Assembly (NCBI RefSeq): GCF_014200675.1
Contig: NZ_JACHCI010000002.1
Span: 475,038 to 539,037, forward strand
Source of the DNA: Janthinobacterium saanense
GTDB taxonomy: Bacteria; Pseudomonadota; Gammaproteobacteria; Burkholderiales; Burkholderiaceae_D
Length of the DNA: 64,000 nt
Direction of reading: 5' to 3'
Shown: piece by piece, positions 49,143 to 60,274 of the stretch
How the letters are laid out: each line of letters starts with the position of its first letter
Position numbering within the stretch: position 1 is the stretch's first letter
Position numbers and translations under genes: made by a program
The notes under the pieces: model-generated
What the model was told of the DNA's origin: nothing
The model's input: only the letters and a program-made list of their open reading frames with translations
Databases searched by the model: none

Positions 49143-50768
49143 ATGCCAGAAAATAGCGACTTGTCTGTCCTGATCGTCGACCCCAACCCCAGCATGCGGG
49201 GCAATCTGCACAATATGCTGAACCAGGCGGCCATCACCAAGGTGGAATATGCGGTCAATTCGGGCACGGCCATCCGTTTGCTGACGAAAAAGCCGTTCGA
49301 CATCATCCTGTGTGAATACGATCTTGGTAGCGGCACGGATGGCCAGGACGGCCAGCAGTTGCTGGAAGACTTGCGCCACCACAAGCTGATCGGCCTGTGG
49401 ACCATCTTCATCATGCTCACTTCAGAGGCCATCCACAGCAAGGTGATCAGCGCGGCCGAACTGACGCCGACCGACTACATCCTGAAACCGTTTACGGTCG
49501 ATGTACTGAGCGGGCGCATCGAACGGGCCATCGAGCGGCGCGCCCTGTTCCTGCCCACTTATCAGCTGATCGAGAAAGGCGATTTGCGCGAAGCCGTGAA
49601 ACGCTGCCGCGACGCCGAATTGCAGCATCCGCGCCTGGCGGCCGACTTTGCCCGCCTGCGCGCCGAGCTGCACATCAGCCTGGGCGAATGGCACGAAGCG
49701 GAACAGATTTATCAGAACATGCTGGCCACGCGGCCCATGGACTGGGTACATCTGGGCCTGGCCCGCAGCCTGTTCGAGCAGCAGCGCTATGAAGAAACGC
49801 AAGAAACACTATTGACGCTGGTCGAACAGAATCCGCGCTACATGGCCGCCTACGACTTGCTGGCGCAAACCCATGAAGCGCTGGGCCAACAGATACAGGC
49901 CAAGAAAATCCTCGAAGACGCCGTCGCGATCTCGCCGCATATGGTGCGCCGCCTGCGCCACCTGGGCGGCATCGCCTACGACACGGGCGATATCGGCGCG
50001 GCCGAACGGGCGTACAAGCAAGTGGTCACGAAAGCCAAATATTCGGAATTCCGCGACCCGGAAGACCACGTCAACCTGGTCAGGACCCTGGTAAAAAAAG
50101 GCGATGGACCGCAAGCCAGCGGCGTGCTGCGCGACCTGGAACGCTCGATGCGCGGCAGCGCCAACGTGGAAGCCTGCCGCGCCATCTCGGCCGCCATGCT
50201 GCATGAGTTGTCAGGCAACGACGAAGGCACGGCCAATGAGCTGCAACTGGCCGCCGCCGCCATCGACACGGCGCGCGGCTTGTCCAAGCAGCTGAAAGTG
50301 GGCCTGGTGCAAAGCTGTTTGAAGAATAACCTGGAACAGGCGGCGTCCGACGTAATGCTCAAACTGGTCAACGAAGCCGACAGCGACGTAACGATGGAAC
50401 AAGCGGTGGCCGTGTTCGAACAGGCGGGCCGCCACGACCTGGCGCAAGGCATGGGACAGCAAATCAGCAACCAGGTGCAGGAGCTGATGCAGGACGCGGC
50501 CAGCAAATCGGAAAACGGCGAATTCAAAGGCGCCGTGTTCATGCTGCGCCAGGCGCTGCGCAAGACCCCCGGCAACCTGCCCGTGCTGTTCGCCTCGGTC
50601 GACGCGATTTTGCGCCAGCTCAATATGCTGGGCTGGGAAGCCCAACTGGCCGAACAGGCCCAGCATCAGATGCAGGTGATCCGCAAGATCGACCCCAAGC
50701 ATCCGAAGCTCGAATCGCTGAAGCAGCAGTATGCGGCGACCCAACATAAATATGGTATTGCCAGCTGA
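49143..50768 (+). CDS. Receiver-like domain fused to TPR repeats
   Basis: This 541-residue cytoplasmic protein has a CheY-like domain at 1-130: LSVLIVDPNPSMRG has a single acidic residue at the usual pair, and KPFDIILCEYDLGSG has Glu58 where the phosphoacceptor Asp is expected. The switch Thr (IMLTSEA) and Lys (DYILKPF) are kept. The rest is TPR-like helices (for example MAAYDLLAQTHEALGQQIQA and AYDTGDIGAAERAYKQV). The domain may be fixed in an active-like state or act as a docking unit. Similar CEYxLG proteins exist in Pseudomonas from memory. The ATG is 270 bases from the divergent cyclase. Confidence 0.85.
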   Translation: MPENSDLSVLIVDPNPSMRGNLHNMLNQAAITKVEYAVNSGTAIRLLTKKPFDIILCEYDLGSGTDGQDGQQLLEDLRHHKLIGLWTIFIMLTSEAIHSKVISAAELTPTDYILKPFTVDVLSGRIERAIERRALFLPTYQLIEKGDLREAVKRCRDAELQHPRLAADFARLRAELHISLGEWHEAEQIYQNMLATRPMDWVHLGLARSLFEQQRYEETQETLLTLVEQNPRYMAAYDLLAQTHEALGQQIQAKKILEDAVAISPHMVRRLRHLGGIAYDTGDIGAAERAYKQVVTKAKYSEFRDPEDHVNLVRTLVKKGDGPQASGVLRDLERSMRGSANVEACRAISAAMLHELSGNDEGTANELQLAAAAIDTARGLSKQLKVGLVQSCLKNNLEQAASDVMLKLVNEADSDVTMEQAVAVFEQAGRHDLAQGMGQQISNQVQELMQDAASKSENGEFKGAVFMLRQALRKTPGNLPVLFASVDAILRQLNMLGWEAQLAEQAQHQMQVIRKIDPKHPKLESLKQQYAATQHKYGIAS

Positions 50769-50826
50769 CTCCTGCCAGCCCCTGAATCGCCACGAGTCTG
50801 CCCACCACATTAGCCAGGGAGCCGCC

Positions 50827-51225
50827 ATGAATAAACAGATCATCCTCAACCTGCCCGTGAAGGACCTGGAAAAATCCAGGGCCTTCTTTTCCGCGCTGGG
50901 CTTTACCTTCGATCCCCGGTTCAGCGGCGAGAAGGCGGCGTTCATGAACATCGTCGACGGCAGTATCCAGGCCATGCTGACGACCGAAGCCTTCTTCCAG
51001 TCGCTGATCGGCAAGCCGGTCGTGAATGCGAAGCAAGCCAATGAAGTCGTGATTTGCCTCAGTTGCGAAAGCCGCGAAGAGGTCGATAGCCTGATCGCCA
51101 AGGCCGGTGCCGCTGGCGGCCGCATACCGCATCCACCCGAGGATCATGGCTTCATGTATGACCAGGGTTTCGAGGATATCGATGGCCACCTGTGGAACCT
51201 GGTCTGGACGGCGCCAGAAGCCTGA
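50827..51225 (+). CDS. VOC-family glyoxalase-like protein
   Basis: This 132-residue VOC-superfamily protein is of the short lactoylglutathione-lyase-like type: IILNLPVKDLEKSRAFFSAL, GFTFDPRFSGEKAAFMNI and ending GFEDIDGHLWNLVWTAPEA. GGGAG precedes the ATG at 50827; the frame is open upstream into the end of the TPR gene. Metal ligands are incomplete by eye, and catalysis is uncertain. Confidence 0.85.
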   Translation: MNKQIILNLPVKDLEKSRAFFSALGFTFDPRFSGEKAAFMNIVDGSIQAMLTTEAFFQSLIGKPVVNAKQANEVVICLSCESREEVDSLIAKAGAAGGRIPHPPEDHGFMYDQGFEDIDGHLWNLVWTAPEA

Positions 51226-51284
51226 TTTTTGTGTTTCAGAGCTTGCTGAAACAGGCCGAAGCCTTTCCACAAGGAACATGCAAA

Positions 51285-51317
51285 AAAGCCTGGCCCACAT
51301 CGCTGCGGCCAGGCTTT
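51285..51317. terminator. Terminator between VOC and alcohol dehydrogenase genes
   Basis: The arms AAAGCCTGGCC and GGCCAGGCTTT surround 11 bases. On the minus strand TTTTTT follows, so it chiefly ends the dehydrogenase transcript; it also faces the convergent VOC gene. Confidence 0.85.
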
Positions 51318-51336
51318 AGCACTAAAAAAAAGGGAT

Positions 51337-52389
51337 TTATTCGGCCAAAGAAGCCATATCGATCACAAAACGATAGCGCACATCGCTCTTCACGACGCGC
51401 TCGAACGCTGCATTGATATCCTGGATACGGATCACTTCAATGTCGGACACAATATTGTGCTTGCCGCAGAAGTCCAGCATTTCCTGGGTTTCCTTGATCG
51501 AACCTATCATGGAACCGGACAGGCTGCGGCGCGCGCCGACCAGGCCGAAGGCGCTGATCGGCGGCACGGCGCCGTCGGGGATGCCGACGATGACCATGCT
51601 GCCGTCCACTTTCAGCAGGTTGATGTAGTCGTTCCAGTCGATGGATGCGCCCACGGTGCAGATCAGCAGGTCGAAGGTGCCGGCCAGCTTGCTGAAGGTT
51701 TCAGCATCATTGGTGGCGTAGTAGTGGTCGGCGCCCAGGCGCAGGCCGTCTTCGCGCTTGGACAACGTCTGGCTCAGCACCGTCACTTCGGCGCCCATGG
51801 CGTGGGCGATTTTCACGCCCATGTGGCCCAGGCCGCCCATGCCCAAAATGGCGACTTGCTTGCCAGGGCCGGCTTTCCAATGGTTCAGCGGCGAGTACAG
51901 GGTGATACCGGCGCACAGCAGCGGCGCGGCGGCGGCCAAAGGCAGGTTGTCGGGAATCGACAAGACATAGCCTTCCTTGACGACGATGCTGTCCGAGTAG
52001 CCGCCCTGGGTGGCTGTCTTGCCGTCCGCTTCCAGGCCGTTATAGGTCTGGACCAGGCCAGGCATATACTGTTCCAGGTCCACATTGCGCGTTTTGCAGG
52101 TGGTGCAGGAATCGACGAAGCAGCCCACGCCCACGTGGTCTCCCACCTTGAACTTGGTAACGTCGGCGCCCACGGCGGTGACGACGCCGGCGATTTCATG
52201 GCCAGGCACCATGGGGAAAGCAGAATTGCCCCATTCATCGCGCGCCTGGTGGATGTCGGAATGGCAAACGCCACAGTATTTGATGGAGATGGCAACGTCG
52301 TCGGCGCGCGGGGCGCGGCGTTCGAACGAGAATGGCTGCAATGCGGAAGTCGGGCCCAGGGCGGCGTAGCCTTTGACGGTAGTGGTCAT
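51337..52389 (-). CDS. Zinc-dependent alcohol dehydrogenase, YahK/cinnamyl-alcohol type
   Basis: This 350-residue NAD(P)-dependent medium-chain dehydrogenase probably reduces aldehydes. The catalytic zinc site is seen in [11 protein letters not shown] (Cys39) and VPGHEIAG, and the cofactor loop in [20 protein letters not shown]. The structural-zinc lobe reads [18 protein letters not shown]: only two of the usual four Cys remain, and Arg101 and Met109 replace the others. GAGGAG lies five bases before the ATG. It is divergent from an AraC regulator 181 bases away. Confidence 0.92.
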   Translation of the reverse strand: MTTTVKGYAALGPTSALQPFSFERRAPRADDVAISIKYCGVCHSDIHQARDEWGNSAFPMVPGHEIAGVVTAVGADVTKFKVGDHVGVGCFVDSCTTCKTRNVDLEQYMPGLVQTYNGLEADGKTATQGGYSDSIVVKEGYVLSIPDNLPLAAAAPLLCAGITLYSPLNHWKAGPGKQVAILGMGGLGHMGVKIAHAMGAEVTVLSQTLSKREDGLRLGADHYYATNDAETFSKLAGTFDLLICTVGASIDWNDYINLLKVDGSMVIVGIPDGAVPPISAFGLVGARRSLSGSMIGSIKETQEMLDFCGKHNIVSDIEVIRIQDINAAFERVVKSDVRYRFVIDMASLAE

Positions 52390-52570
52390 GAAAACTCCTC
52401 GTGTAGATAAATAGGTCACGCAAGCTGCGCAAGCGATCATACAAGTTTGCCGCAAATGGCTGGCGCGCGTTACTGTGATCCTGCAAGACCTTTGCACGAT
52501 CCTCCAGACTTGCCCATCTTTGCCATGCGCCCGCCCCAGCTTTTCCACCTATTCATGCATAATAATAGCC

Positions 52571-53500
52571 ATGCATACCTTGACCCTTCCGCAAGACGAA
52601 CTCGCCGCCATGATCAGCCGCCACGCGCCCGGCGACGGCGATTACAGCACGGCAGTCGGCAACCTGAGCCTGCACCGCCAGTCGGCGCCCACCGAATCGC
52701 TATTCCATGCGGTGCGCCCCAGCGTGGCGCTGATCGTGCAAGGCGCGAAAAAAGTCACGCTGGGCAGCGCCACCTTTCACTACAGCCGCATGCAGTATCT
52801 GCTGACCTCCGTCGATTTGCCAGTGCAGGTACGCGTGGTGGAAGCAAGCGTCGAAGCGCCCCATCTGTGCGCGGTGCTGACCATCGACAGCGCCGATGTG
52901 GCGGCCCTGCTGACGGAAGAAAATGCGGCGCAGTCCATGCCGATTCCAGCCGCGCGCGGCATCTCGGTCAGCGACGTATCGCCGGAACTGCTGGACGCCA
53001 TGCTGCGCCTGGTGCGCCTGCTCGACAAGCCCGATGAAGTGGCGGCGCTGGCGCCGCTGATACGCCGCGAGCTCACTTTCCGCCTCTTGCATGGCCCGGT
53101 GGGCGGACGGCTGCGCCATATGGCGCTGGCCAGCAGCCAGTCGCACCAGGTCGGGCAAGCCATCGACTGGATCAAGCACAATTACGCGCAGCCGCTGCGC
53201 ATCGAACACCTGGCGGGCATGGCGAACATGAGCATGTCGTCGCTGCACCACCACTTCAAGACCATCACCGCCATGACGCCGATGCAGTACCAGAAGCTGC
53301 TGCGCCTGCAGGAAGCGCGGCGTTTGATGCTGGTCGAACGCCTGGACGCGGGCACGGCCGGCTACCGGGTCGGCTACGCCAGCGAATCGCAGTTCAGCCG
53401 TGAATACAGCCGCCAGTTCGGCCAGGCACCCATGCGCGACGTGGGCCAGGTGCGCGCGCAGATGGGCGGCGTGCCTACCGCCTATGCCACCCCATCCTGA
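52571..53500 (+). CDS. AraC-family regulator divergent from the alcohol dehydrogenase
   Basis: This 309-residue AraC regulator has an N-terminal AraC_N domain ([20 protein letters not shown]) and a C-terminal helix-turn-helix pair ([40 protein letters not shown]). The ATG at 52571 begins [20 protein letters not shown], close to the family start. It probably controls the dehydrogenase gene. Its last 19 bases overlap the convergent hydantoinase gene. Confidence 0.91.
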   Translation: MHTLTLPQDELAAMISRHAPGDGDYSTAVGNLSLHRQSAPTESLFHAVRPSVALIVQGAKKVTLGSATFHYSRMQYLLTSVDLPVQVRVVEASVEAPHLCAVLTIDSADVAALLTEENAAQSMPIPAARGISVSDVSPELLDAMLRLVRLLDKPDEVAALAPLIRRELTFRLLHGPVGGRLRHMALASSQSHQVGQAIDWIKHNYAQPLRIEHLAGMANMSMSSLHHHFKTITAMTPMQYQKLLRLQEARRLMLVERLDAGTAGYRVGYASESQFSREYSRQFGQAPMRDVGQVRAQMGGVPTAYATPS

Positions 53501-56500
53501 CCATAACCCCCGCCACCCGGCGTCTCGATCACGAACACGTCGCCCGGCTGCATCTGCGTCTTGCCGATATGCGGCAGGCGCTCGACTATGCCATCGACGC
53601 GCTCCACGGTATTGCGTCCCAGCGCACCCGGCTCGCCGCCGTCCATGCCAAACGGTGGAATCATGCGGTTATTCGAGAGGATGGCGGCCGTCATCGGCGC
53701 CAGGAAACGTACCCTGCGCACGCCGCCATTGCCGCCGCACCAAAGCCCTGCTCCTCCTGATCCGCTACGAATCGCATAGCTATCGAGGCGCACGGGGAAT
53801 CGCCATTCGAGGATTTCCGGGTCGGTCAGCCGTGAATTGGTCATATTCGTCTGCACCACGTCCGTGCCATCGAAACCGGGACCGGCGCCGGAGCCGCCCG
53901 AGATGGTTTCGTAATACTGGTACTGCGCATTGCCGAACGTGAAATTGTTCATCGTGCCCTGCGATGCAGCCATCGCCCCCAGCGCGCCATACAGGGCGTT
54001 GGTGATGCAGGTCGAGGTTTCCACATTGCCCGACACCACCGAGGCCGGATACTGCGGATTGAGCATGGAGCCGGGCGGGATGATCACCGTCAAAGGCTTC
54101 AAGCAACCCGCATTGAGCGGAATATCGTCGTCCACCAAAGTACGGAATACATACAGCACGGCCGCCATGCAGACAGCTGACGGCGCATTGAAATTGTTCG
54201 GCAACTGGCTGGACGTGCCCGTAAAATCGATGGTGGCGCTGCGCGTGGCCGCATCGACCCGTATCGCCACGCTGATCTGCGCGCCGTTATCGAGGTCCAG
54301 CACATATTGGCCATTTTTCAGGGTGGCGATCACCCGGCGCACGGCTTCTTCTGCGTTATCCTGCACGTGGTCCATATACGCTTGCACCACCGGCAAGCCA
54401 AAGTGGGCCACCATCTTGTGCAATTCCTCGGCGCCCTTCTGGTTGGCCGCCACCTGGGCCCGCAGGTCGGCCAGGTTTTGCTGCGGATTGCGCGCGGGGT
54501 AGCGGGCGCCCGCCAGCAAGGCCAGGGTTGCGCTTTCCAGTAACAGGCCCGTGCCGCCATCGACCAGCTTGAAGTTATCGATCAAGACGCCCTCTTCCTC
54601 GATGCGCGTGGAGTCGGGCGGCATGGAGCCTGGCGTGGTGCCGCCGATATCGGCATGGTGGCCGCGCGAACCCACGTAGAACAGGATGGTTTCAGCTGCT
54701 GCATCGAACACGGGCGAGATCACCGTCACGTCGGGCAAATGCGTGCCGCCGTGATAGGGGTCGTTCAGCATGAACACATCGCCTGGCCGCATCTTCCCAG
54801 CGTTCCTCGTCATGACGGTGCGTATGCTCTCGCCCATGGAGCCCAGGTGCACCGGCATGTGCGGCGCGTTGGCGATCAGATTGCCATCGGCGTCAAAAAT
54901 GGCGCAGCTGAAATCCAGCCTTTCCTTGATGTTGACCGAATGGGCCGTGTTTTGCAGGCGCAGCCCCATCTGCTCGGCAATCGACATGAACAGATTATTG
55001 AAGATCTCCAGCATCACGGGATCGGCATTTGTACCAATGGCGCGCCGCACAGGCAAAGCCTCTACCCTGCGCAATATCAAGTGGCCATGCGGCGTGACCG
55101 AGGCGGACCAGCCAGGCTCGATCACGGTAGTGGCGTTGGCGTCCGTGACGATGGCCGGGCCGCTTATCTGGTCGCCGGGACGCAGCGCCTCAAACGCATA
55201 CAGGCCGCTGTCGCGCCACTGGCCTGCGCAATACATGGCTACCGTTTCCAGCGGGGCCAAACCGCCTGCGCGCTCGGCGTACGTTGGCGATGCCACTTCA
55301 GGTGCGTCCGAAGCGCCGATGGCTTCCACCGAAATCGCCTCGACGATGAGGGCGCGCGTGGGCATCAAAAAGGAAAAGCGTTTTTTATAGGCGGCCTCGA
55401 ACTGGGCCTGCATGCCAGGCTGCGTATCGAACAGCACGATCAGCGCCGAATCCGTGCCCTCGTAGCGCAGATGCACGCGCCGTATCAAGGAAATGCGCTC
55501 GGCTGTCACGCCTTGCTCCAGCAAATCCGTGCGCGCCTGTGCGCCAAGGGTCTCGAAATCGCCATGTAAATCCACGCCCAGCTTGACTTCGATGGCCCGC
55601 TCGCGCATGGCGCTCTGGTCGGCCAGGCCCATGCCGTAGGCGGACATCACACCAGCCAGTGTGTGAATAAACACCGTGCGCATGCCCAGCGCGTCGGCCA
55701 CCAGGCAGGCGTGCTGGCCGCCTGCGCCGCCAAAGCTGGTCAGGGCGTAATCGCTGACGTCGTGGCCGCGCTGCACCGAAATCTGCTTGATGGCGTTGGC
55801 CATATTACCGACCGCAATCGCAATATAGCCTTCGGCCACCTGTTCCGGCGTGCTGCCCACGGTACGCGCCAGTGCGTCGAACTGGGCACGCACGGTGGCG
55901 ACATCCAGCGCTTCGTCGGCGTCCGGCCCGAACACGCGGGGAAAGTGGGCGGGCTGCAGCTTGCCCAGCATGACATTGCAGTCGGTGACGGCCAGCGGAC
56001 CGCCGCGCCGGTAGCTGGCGGGGCCGGGATTGGCGCCCGCGCTGTCCGGCCCCACGCGGTAGCGGGCGCCGTCGAAATGCAAAATGGAGCCGCCGCCGGC
56101 AGCGACTGTGTGGATGCTCATCATGGGCGCGCGCATGCGCACGCCGGCGATCTGCGTCTCGAACACGCGCTCGAACTCGCCCGCATAATGCGACACATCG
56201 GTGGAGGTGCCGCCCATATCGAAGCCGATCACCCTGTCGAAACCGGCCAGCTGGCTGGCGCGCACCATGCCGACGATGCCGCCGGCCGGGCCGGACAAGA
56301 TGCTGTCCTTGCCCTGAAAGGTGCGTGCGTCCGTCAGGCCGCCATTCGATTGCATGAATTGCAGATGCACCCCGGGCAATTCCACCGCCAGCTGGTCCAC
56401 ATAGCGGCGCAGTATCGGCGACAGATAAGCATCGACCACGGTCGTGTCGCCACGCGCCACCAGCTTCATCATGGGGCTGACCTCGTGCGACACGGACACT

Positions 56501-57060
56501 TGCGTAAAACCGGCCTGGCGCGCCAGTTCGGCCACCGCAGCTTCGTGCGCCGCATAGCGGTAGCCATGCACGAAGACGATCGCGATTGAGCGCAGGCCGC
56601 GCGCATGCGCCTGCGCCAGGGCCGCATGCGCGGCCGCTTCGTCGAGCGGCGTCACCACCTCGCCGTGGGCGCCCATGCGTTCATCGATCTCGATCACCTC
56701 GCCATACAGCAGCTCGGGCAACACGATATGGCGGGCGAACAGCTGCGGGCGATTCTGGTAAGCGATGCGCAAGGCGTCGCGAAAGCCGCGCGTGATGGCG
56801 AGAACAGTCGGTTCGCCCTTGCGCTCCAGCAGCGCATTGGTGGCGACCGTGGTGCCCATCTTGATGGCGCCCAGGCTGCCCACGGGCAGCGGCGCACCGG
56901 GCGCCAGCTGCATCAGATGGCGCATGCCGGCCAGCGCCGCATCGCGGTACTGGCCAGGGTTTTCCGACAGCAGCTTGTGCGTCGCCAAACTACCGTCAGG
57001 ACGGCGGGCCACGATATCGGTAAACGTGCCGCCCCGGTCTATCCAGAATTGCCACTCCAT
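53482..57060 (-). CDS. 5-oxoprolinase / hydantoinase A-B fusion
   Basis: This 1192-residue enzyme opens a lactam ring with ATP; 5-oxoproline to glutamate is the best-known reaction. The HyuA half holds the ATPase-fold motifs [16 protein letters not shown] at the start, [16 protein letters not shown] and [13 protein letters not shown]. The HyuB half begins near 680 ([20 protein letters not shown]) and contains [19 protein letters not shown] and [20 protein letters not shown]. The single-chain layout and length match ATP-dependent 5-oxoprolinase. No transporter or glutathione gene is adjacent. Confidence 0.92.
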   Translation of the reverse strand: MEWQFWIDRGGTFTDIVARRPDGSLATHKLLSENPGQYRDAALAGMRHLMQLAPGAPLPVGSLGAIKMGTTVATNALLERKGEPTVLAITRGFRDALRIAYQNRPQLFARHIVLPELLYGEVIEIDERMGAHGEVVTPLDEAAAHAALAQAHARGLRSIAIVFVHGYRYAAHEAAVAELARQAGFTQVSVSHEVSPMMKLVARGDTTVVDAYLSPILRRYVDQLAVELPGVHLQFMQSNGGLTDARTFQGKDSILSGPAGGIVGMVRASQLAGFDRVIGFDMGGTSTDVSHYAGEFERVFETQIAGVRMRAPMMSIHTVAAGGGSILHFDGARYRVGPDSAGANPGPASYRRGGPLAVTDCNVMLGKLQPAHFPRVFGPDADEALDVATVRAQFDALARTVGSTPEQVAEGYIAIAVGNMANAIKQISVQRGHDVSDYALTSFGGAGGQHACLVADALGMRTVFIHTLAGVMSAYGMGLADQSAMRERAIEVKLGVDLHGDFETLGAQARTDLLEQGVTAERISLIRRVHLRYEGTDSALIVLFDTQPGMQAQFEAAYKKRFSFLMPTRALIVEAISVEAIGASDAPEVASPTYAERAGGLAPLETVAMYCAGQWRDSGLYAFEALRPGDQISGPAIVTDANATTVIEPGWSASVTPHGHLILRRVEALPVRRAIGTNADPVMLEIFNNLFMSIAEQMGLRLQNTAHSVNIKERLDFSCAIFDADGNLIANAPHMPVHLGSMGESIRTVMTRNAGKMRPGDVFMLNDPYHGGTHLPDVTVISPVFDAAAETILFYVGSRGHHADIGGTTPGSMPPDSTRIEEEGVLIDNFKLVDGGTGLLLESATLALLAGARYPARNPQQNLADLRAQVAANQKGAEELHKMVAHFGLPVVQAYMDHVQDNAEEAVRRVIATLKNGQYVLDLDNGAQISVAIRVDAATRSATIDFTGTSSQLPNNFNAPSAVCMAAVLYVFRTLVDDDIPLNAGCLKPLTVIIPPGSMLNPQYPASVVSGNVETSTCITNALYGALGAMAASQGTMNNFTFGNAQYQYYETISGGSGAGPGFDGTDVVQTNMTNSRLTDPEILEWRFPVRLDSYAIRSGSGGAGLWCGGNGGVRRVRFLAPMTAAILSNNRMIPPFGMDGGEPGALGRNTVERVDGIVERLPHIGKTQMQPGDVFVIETPGGGGYGQDGVA

Positions 57061-57204
57061 CGCCCTGCCCTCCAGCTATGTCAGGTAGCTATTGTAATGG
57101 TGATACAGCGCAGGGTTTAAGCTGGACTTCAGTCGTGCGCCCTTGCCATCCATCTGGATAGACCTTATGTTGCAAGGATACTGACAAATGGAAGGCCCCT
57201 ACCC

Positions 57205-58746
57205 ATGCCGCATACCGACACGCCCTCGCAATCCCCCTTGTACTCCATCGCCGAGATCCGCGCCATCGAAGCAGCTGCTGCACAAAACCTGCCCGAAGGC
57301 GCGTTGATGCAGCGCGCCGGCCAGGCGGCCGCCACTGCCGCATTAAAGCTGCTGCATGGCGCGCAAAATGACGCCGCCGGCCACAGACGCGTGCTGGTGC
57401 TGGCCGGCCCCGGCAACAATGGCGGCGACGCCTTCGAAGTGGCGGCCCACCTGGCCGGCAGCGGCATCGAAGTACTGGTATGGACGGCGCCCGAAGCGCA
57501 AGCCACTTCGCCTGAACGCGAACAGGCGCTGGCCCGCGCCCGCAACAGCGCGGCGCGCTTTATCAGCGCCGACACCGGCATGGCCTCGGTGGCCGTCGGT
57601 GCGGCGCCGTGGAACCTGGTCATCGATGGCTTGTTCGGCATCGGTGCTTTCCGTCCCTTGAACGATGCCTGCCGCGACGTGGCGCAACTGGTCAACCAGC
57701 TCGATTGCCCGATACTGGCGCTCGACGTGCCCAGCGGCTTGCATGCAGACACGGGCGCCATCGACGGCGTAGCGATACGCGCCAGCCACACCATCACCTT
57801 CATCGGCGACAAACCCGGTTTGCACACGGCCGATGGCACGGACTATGCCGGCAGCGTGGAAATAGCGGCACTGGCGATCGACCCGGCGCTGCTGCCGCCA
57901 GCGAAAGCGCAGTTGAGCGCGCTGCACCTGTTCAGCAAGCAGTTGCAGCCGCGCCGCCAGAATACGCACAAGGGCAGCTTTGGCAGCCTGGCCGTGATCG
58001 GCGGCGCGCCGGGCATGGCGGGCGCGCCCATCCTGGCCGCACGCACGGCCCTGCATGCGGGCGCAGGCCGCGTTTATGTGGCGTTCGCCGGCACGCCGCC
58101 CGCCTACGATAGCGGCCAGCCGGAACTGATGTGCCGGCCGGCAGCCGACCTGGATTTCTCGGGTTTTCATTACACGGCGCTGGTGGCCGGCCCCGGCCTG
58201 GGCGATAGCCTCGACGCGGTGGAATTGCTGCAGCGGGCCATCGACAGCGACAGCCCCTTGCTGCTGGACGCTGATGCACTGAACCTGATGACGGCCGAAC
58301 CGGAACTGCAATCGGCGCTGGCCACCCGGGCCGGCGCCACGATATTGACGCCGCATCCGCTGGAAGCGGCCCGCTTGCTCGACATGACGGTGGCGCAGGT
58401 GCAGGCCGACCGCCTGGCCGCAGCGCGCCAGCTGGCGGCGCAGCTGGGCGTGATCGTCGTGTTAAAAGGCGCGGGCACGGTGGTGGCCAGCCAGGATGGC
58501 AAGGTGGTGATCAATACCACTGGCGGCCCTGCCCTGGCCACGGCCGGCACGGGCGATGTCTTGTCAGGCTTGTGCGGCAGTCTGCTGGCCCAGGGCTGGC
58601 CTGAATGGGAAGCGGCCATCGCCGCCGTCTGGCTGCACGGCGCCGCTGCCGACGCGCTGGTAGCCGCTGGCAGCGGGCCGATCGGCTTGACGGCCGGTGA
58701 GTTGATACCGGCGATACGCAAGCTGATGAATGGCTTGGCGGCCTAG
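57205..58746 (+). CDS. nnr: Bifunctional NAD(P)H-hydrate epimerase / ADP-dependent dehydratase
   Basis: This repair enzyme for hydrated NAD(P)H has both activities in one chain, as in E. coli YjeF. The epimerase half (residues 1-225) has VLAGPGNNGGDAFEVAAHLA and the Asp region ILALDVPSGLHADTGAI. The dehydratase half (about 240-513) has VIGGAPGMAGAPILAARTAL, AGPGLGDSLDAVELL, and the ADP-dependent kinase-like GTGDVLSGLCGSLLAQG. The 513-residue length is normal. It converges with the ABC ATPase gene with a 4-base overlap. Confidence 0.95.
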   Translation: MPHTDTPSQSPLYSIAEIRAIEAAAAQNLPEGALMQRAGQAAATAALKLLHGAQNDAAGHRRVLVLAGPGNNGGDAFEVAAHLAGSGIEVLVWTAPEAQATSPEREQALARARNSAARFISADTGMASVAVGAAPWNLVIDGLFGIGAFRPLNDACRDVAQLVNQLDCPILALDVPSGLHADTGAIDGVAIRASHTITFIGDKPGLHTADGTDYAGSVEIAALAIDPALLPPAKAQLSALHLFSKQLQPRRQNTHKGSFGSLAVIGGAPGMAGAPILAARTALHAGAGRVYVAFAGTPPAYDSGQPELMCRPAADLDFSGFHYTALVAGPGLGDSLDAVELLQRAIDSDSPLLLDADALNLMTAEPELQSALATRAGATILTPHPLEAARLLDMTVAQVQADRLAAARQLAAQLGVIVVLKGAGTVVASQDGKVVINTTGGPALATAGTGDVLSGLCGSLLAQGWPEWEAAIAAVWLHGAAADALVAAGSGPIGLTAGELIPAIRKLMNGLAA

Positions 58747-59495
58747 ACCAGACGGCCGGCCGCAATCGTGATCGTGCGGCCGCAGCGGGCTGCTATCGAA
58801 GTATCGTGGGTCACCAGCACCAGGGTTGACCCCCGTTCGCGGTTCAGCTCGAACATCAGCTGGATCACGGCTTCGCCGGTGGCCGCATCCAGGCTGCCGG
58901 TAGGTTCATCGGCAAACAGCAGCGGCGGTTCGGTGACAAAGGCGCGCGCCAGGGCCACGCGCTGCTGCTCGCCGCCGGACAGGTATTTGGGATAATGCTT
59001 GAGACGATTGTCCAGCTTGACCCGGCCCAGCATGGCTTGCGCCTTTTCTTTCGCATCGGGGTCGCCGCGCAATTCCAGCGGCAGCATGACGTTTTCCAGC
59101 GCCGTCAGATGGGTCAGCAACTGGAAGGACTGGAACACGAAACCCAGCTTTTCCTTGCGAAAGCCGGCCCGGCCATCTTCATCGAGCGCGAAGATATCGG
59201 TGCCGTCGAGGATCACCTTGCCTTCGGTGGGCGTGTCCAGGCCGGCCAGCAAACCGAGCAAGGTGGATTTGCCGGAACCGGATGCGCCGACGATGGCCAG
59301 CGTCTCGGCCGTTTGCACGGTAAAATCAACGTGATGCAGGATGGTCAGCTCACCATCGGCATCGGGTACGCGCTTGGCCAGATTACGCACTTCAATCGCG
59401 GACTGGCCGCTTTGGCCCGTCGTGGCTGCCGGCTTATGGGCCGCAGCCGCGTCGGGAAGAAAATTGGTGGAAGTCGCTTTAGGGAATTCGGGCAT
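58743..59495 (-). CDS. ABC transporter ATP-binding protein, LolD/YbbA type
   Basis: This 250-residue ATPase subunit has Walker A GASGSGKST, the Q-loop VFQSFQLLTHLTALENV, the signature YLSGGEQQRVALARAFV, Walker B LLFADEPTGSLD and the H-loop VTHD. The MacB/LolD/YbbA group works with an FtsX-type permease in lipid or lipoprotein handling. Its head-to-head position with tesA matches ybbA-tesA of E. coli, so YbbA is the likeliest. No permease gene lies within the window next to it. An Ala-rich 34-residue N-terminal extension is unusual. Confidence 0.88.
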   Translation of the reverse strand: MPEFPKATSTNFLPDAAAAHKPAATTGQSGQSAIEVRNLAKRVPDADGELTILHHVDFTVQTAETLAIVGASGSGKSTLLGLLAGLDTPTEGKVILDGTDIFALDEDGRAGFRKEKLGFVFQSFQLLTHLTALENVMLPLELRGDPDAKEKAQAMLGRVKLDNRLKHYPKYLSGGEQQRVALARAFVTEPPLLFADEPTGSLDAATGEAVIQLMFELNRERGSTLVLVTHDTSIAARCGRTITIAAGRLV

Positions 59496-59547
59496 GCTGA
59501 TCTATCTTAAAAAAATTCGTGAACACAGTGGTGAAAAGGTCAGCCGC

Positions 59548-60183
59548 ATGCGGCGACGCACCCTGTCCTTGCTTCCTGCGGCAGCCCTGCTGATGGCAGC
59601 AGGCATGGCGAACGCCTATTCTGCACCAAAAACGCTGCTGGTGCTCGGCGATAGCCTCTCTGCGGAATACGGTCTGGCACGCGGCACGGGCTGGGTGGCC
59701 CTGCTGGAACAGCGTTTGAAAACACAAAACAATAACACGCAGGTCGTCAACGCCAGCATCAGCGGCGAAACCACCAGCGGCGGCCGTGCCCGCCTGCCTG
59801 CCCTGCTGGCCAAACACCACCCTGACGTGGTGCTGATCGAACTGGGCGCCAACGATGGTTTGCGCGGCTTGCCCGTGGCGGCCGCCGAAGCGAATTTGCG
59901 CGCCATGGGCGAGGCAGTCAAACAGAGCGGCGCGCAGGTGGTGCTGGTCGGCATGCGCATGCCGACCAACTATGGCCGCGACTATGCCGACAAATTCTCT
60001 GCCGTGTATGCCAGGCTGGGCAAGGAGTGGAAAGCGCCGCTGGTGCCCTTCATGTTCGCCGGCGTGCCCGACCAGCCGCAATTCTTCCAGGCCGACCGCA
60101 TGCACCCCACTGCCATCGCCCACCCCACCATCCTCAACAATATCTGGCCGCAGCTGGCGCCCTTGCTCAAAGCGCATAAGTAA
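59548..60183 (+). CDS. tesA: Acyl-CoA thioesterase I / lysophospholipase L1 (GDSL)
   Basis: TesA is a periplasmic SGNH hydrolase acting on acyl-CoA, lysophospholipid and small esters. The 211-residue precursor has a signal peptide (MRRRTLSLLPAAALLMAAGM to ...ANA). The blocks are LLVLGDSLSAEYGL (catalytic Ser), a Gly in NASISGETTSGG, LIELGANDGLRG and ADRMHPTAIAHP (Asp and His). AAAGGT lies before the ATG at 59548; an upstream ATG at 59494 would overlap the divergent ABC gene start. The pairing with that ATPase gene is conserved in many proteobacteria. Confidence 0.94.
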   Translation: MRRRTLSLLPAAALLMAAGMANAYSAPKTLLVLGDSLSAEYGLARGTGWVALLEQRLKTQNNNTQVVNASISGETTSGGRARLPALLAKHHPDVVLIELGANDGLRGLPVAAAEANLRAMGEAVKQSGAQVVLVGMRMPTNYGRDYADKFSAVYARLGKEWKAPLVPFMFAGVPDQPQFFQADRMHPTAIAHPTILNNIWPQLAPLLKAHK

Positions 60184-60274
60184 GGGCCGCTTGCTTGGTT
60201 TGATTGACACTGCGTAAAACCTGCTCATCGGCAAGGGCTTACAGTGACCAGTCCGGTTACGATGAAAGCCCGCC

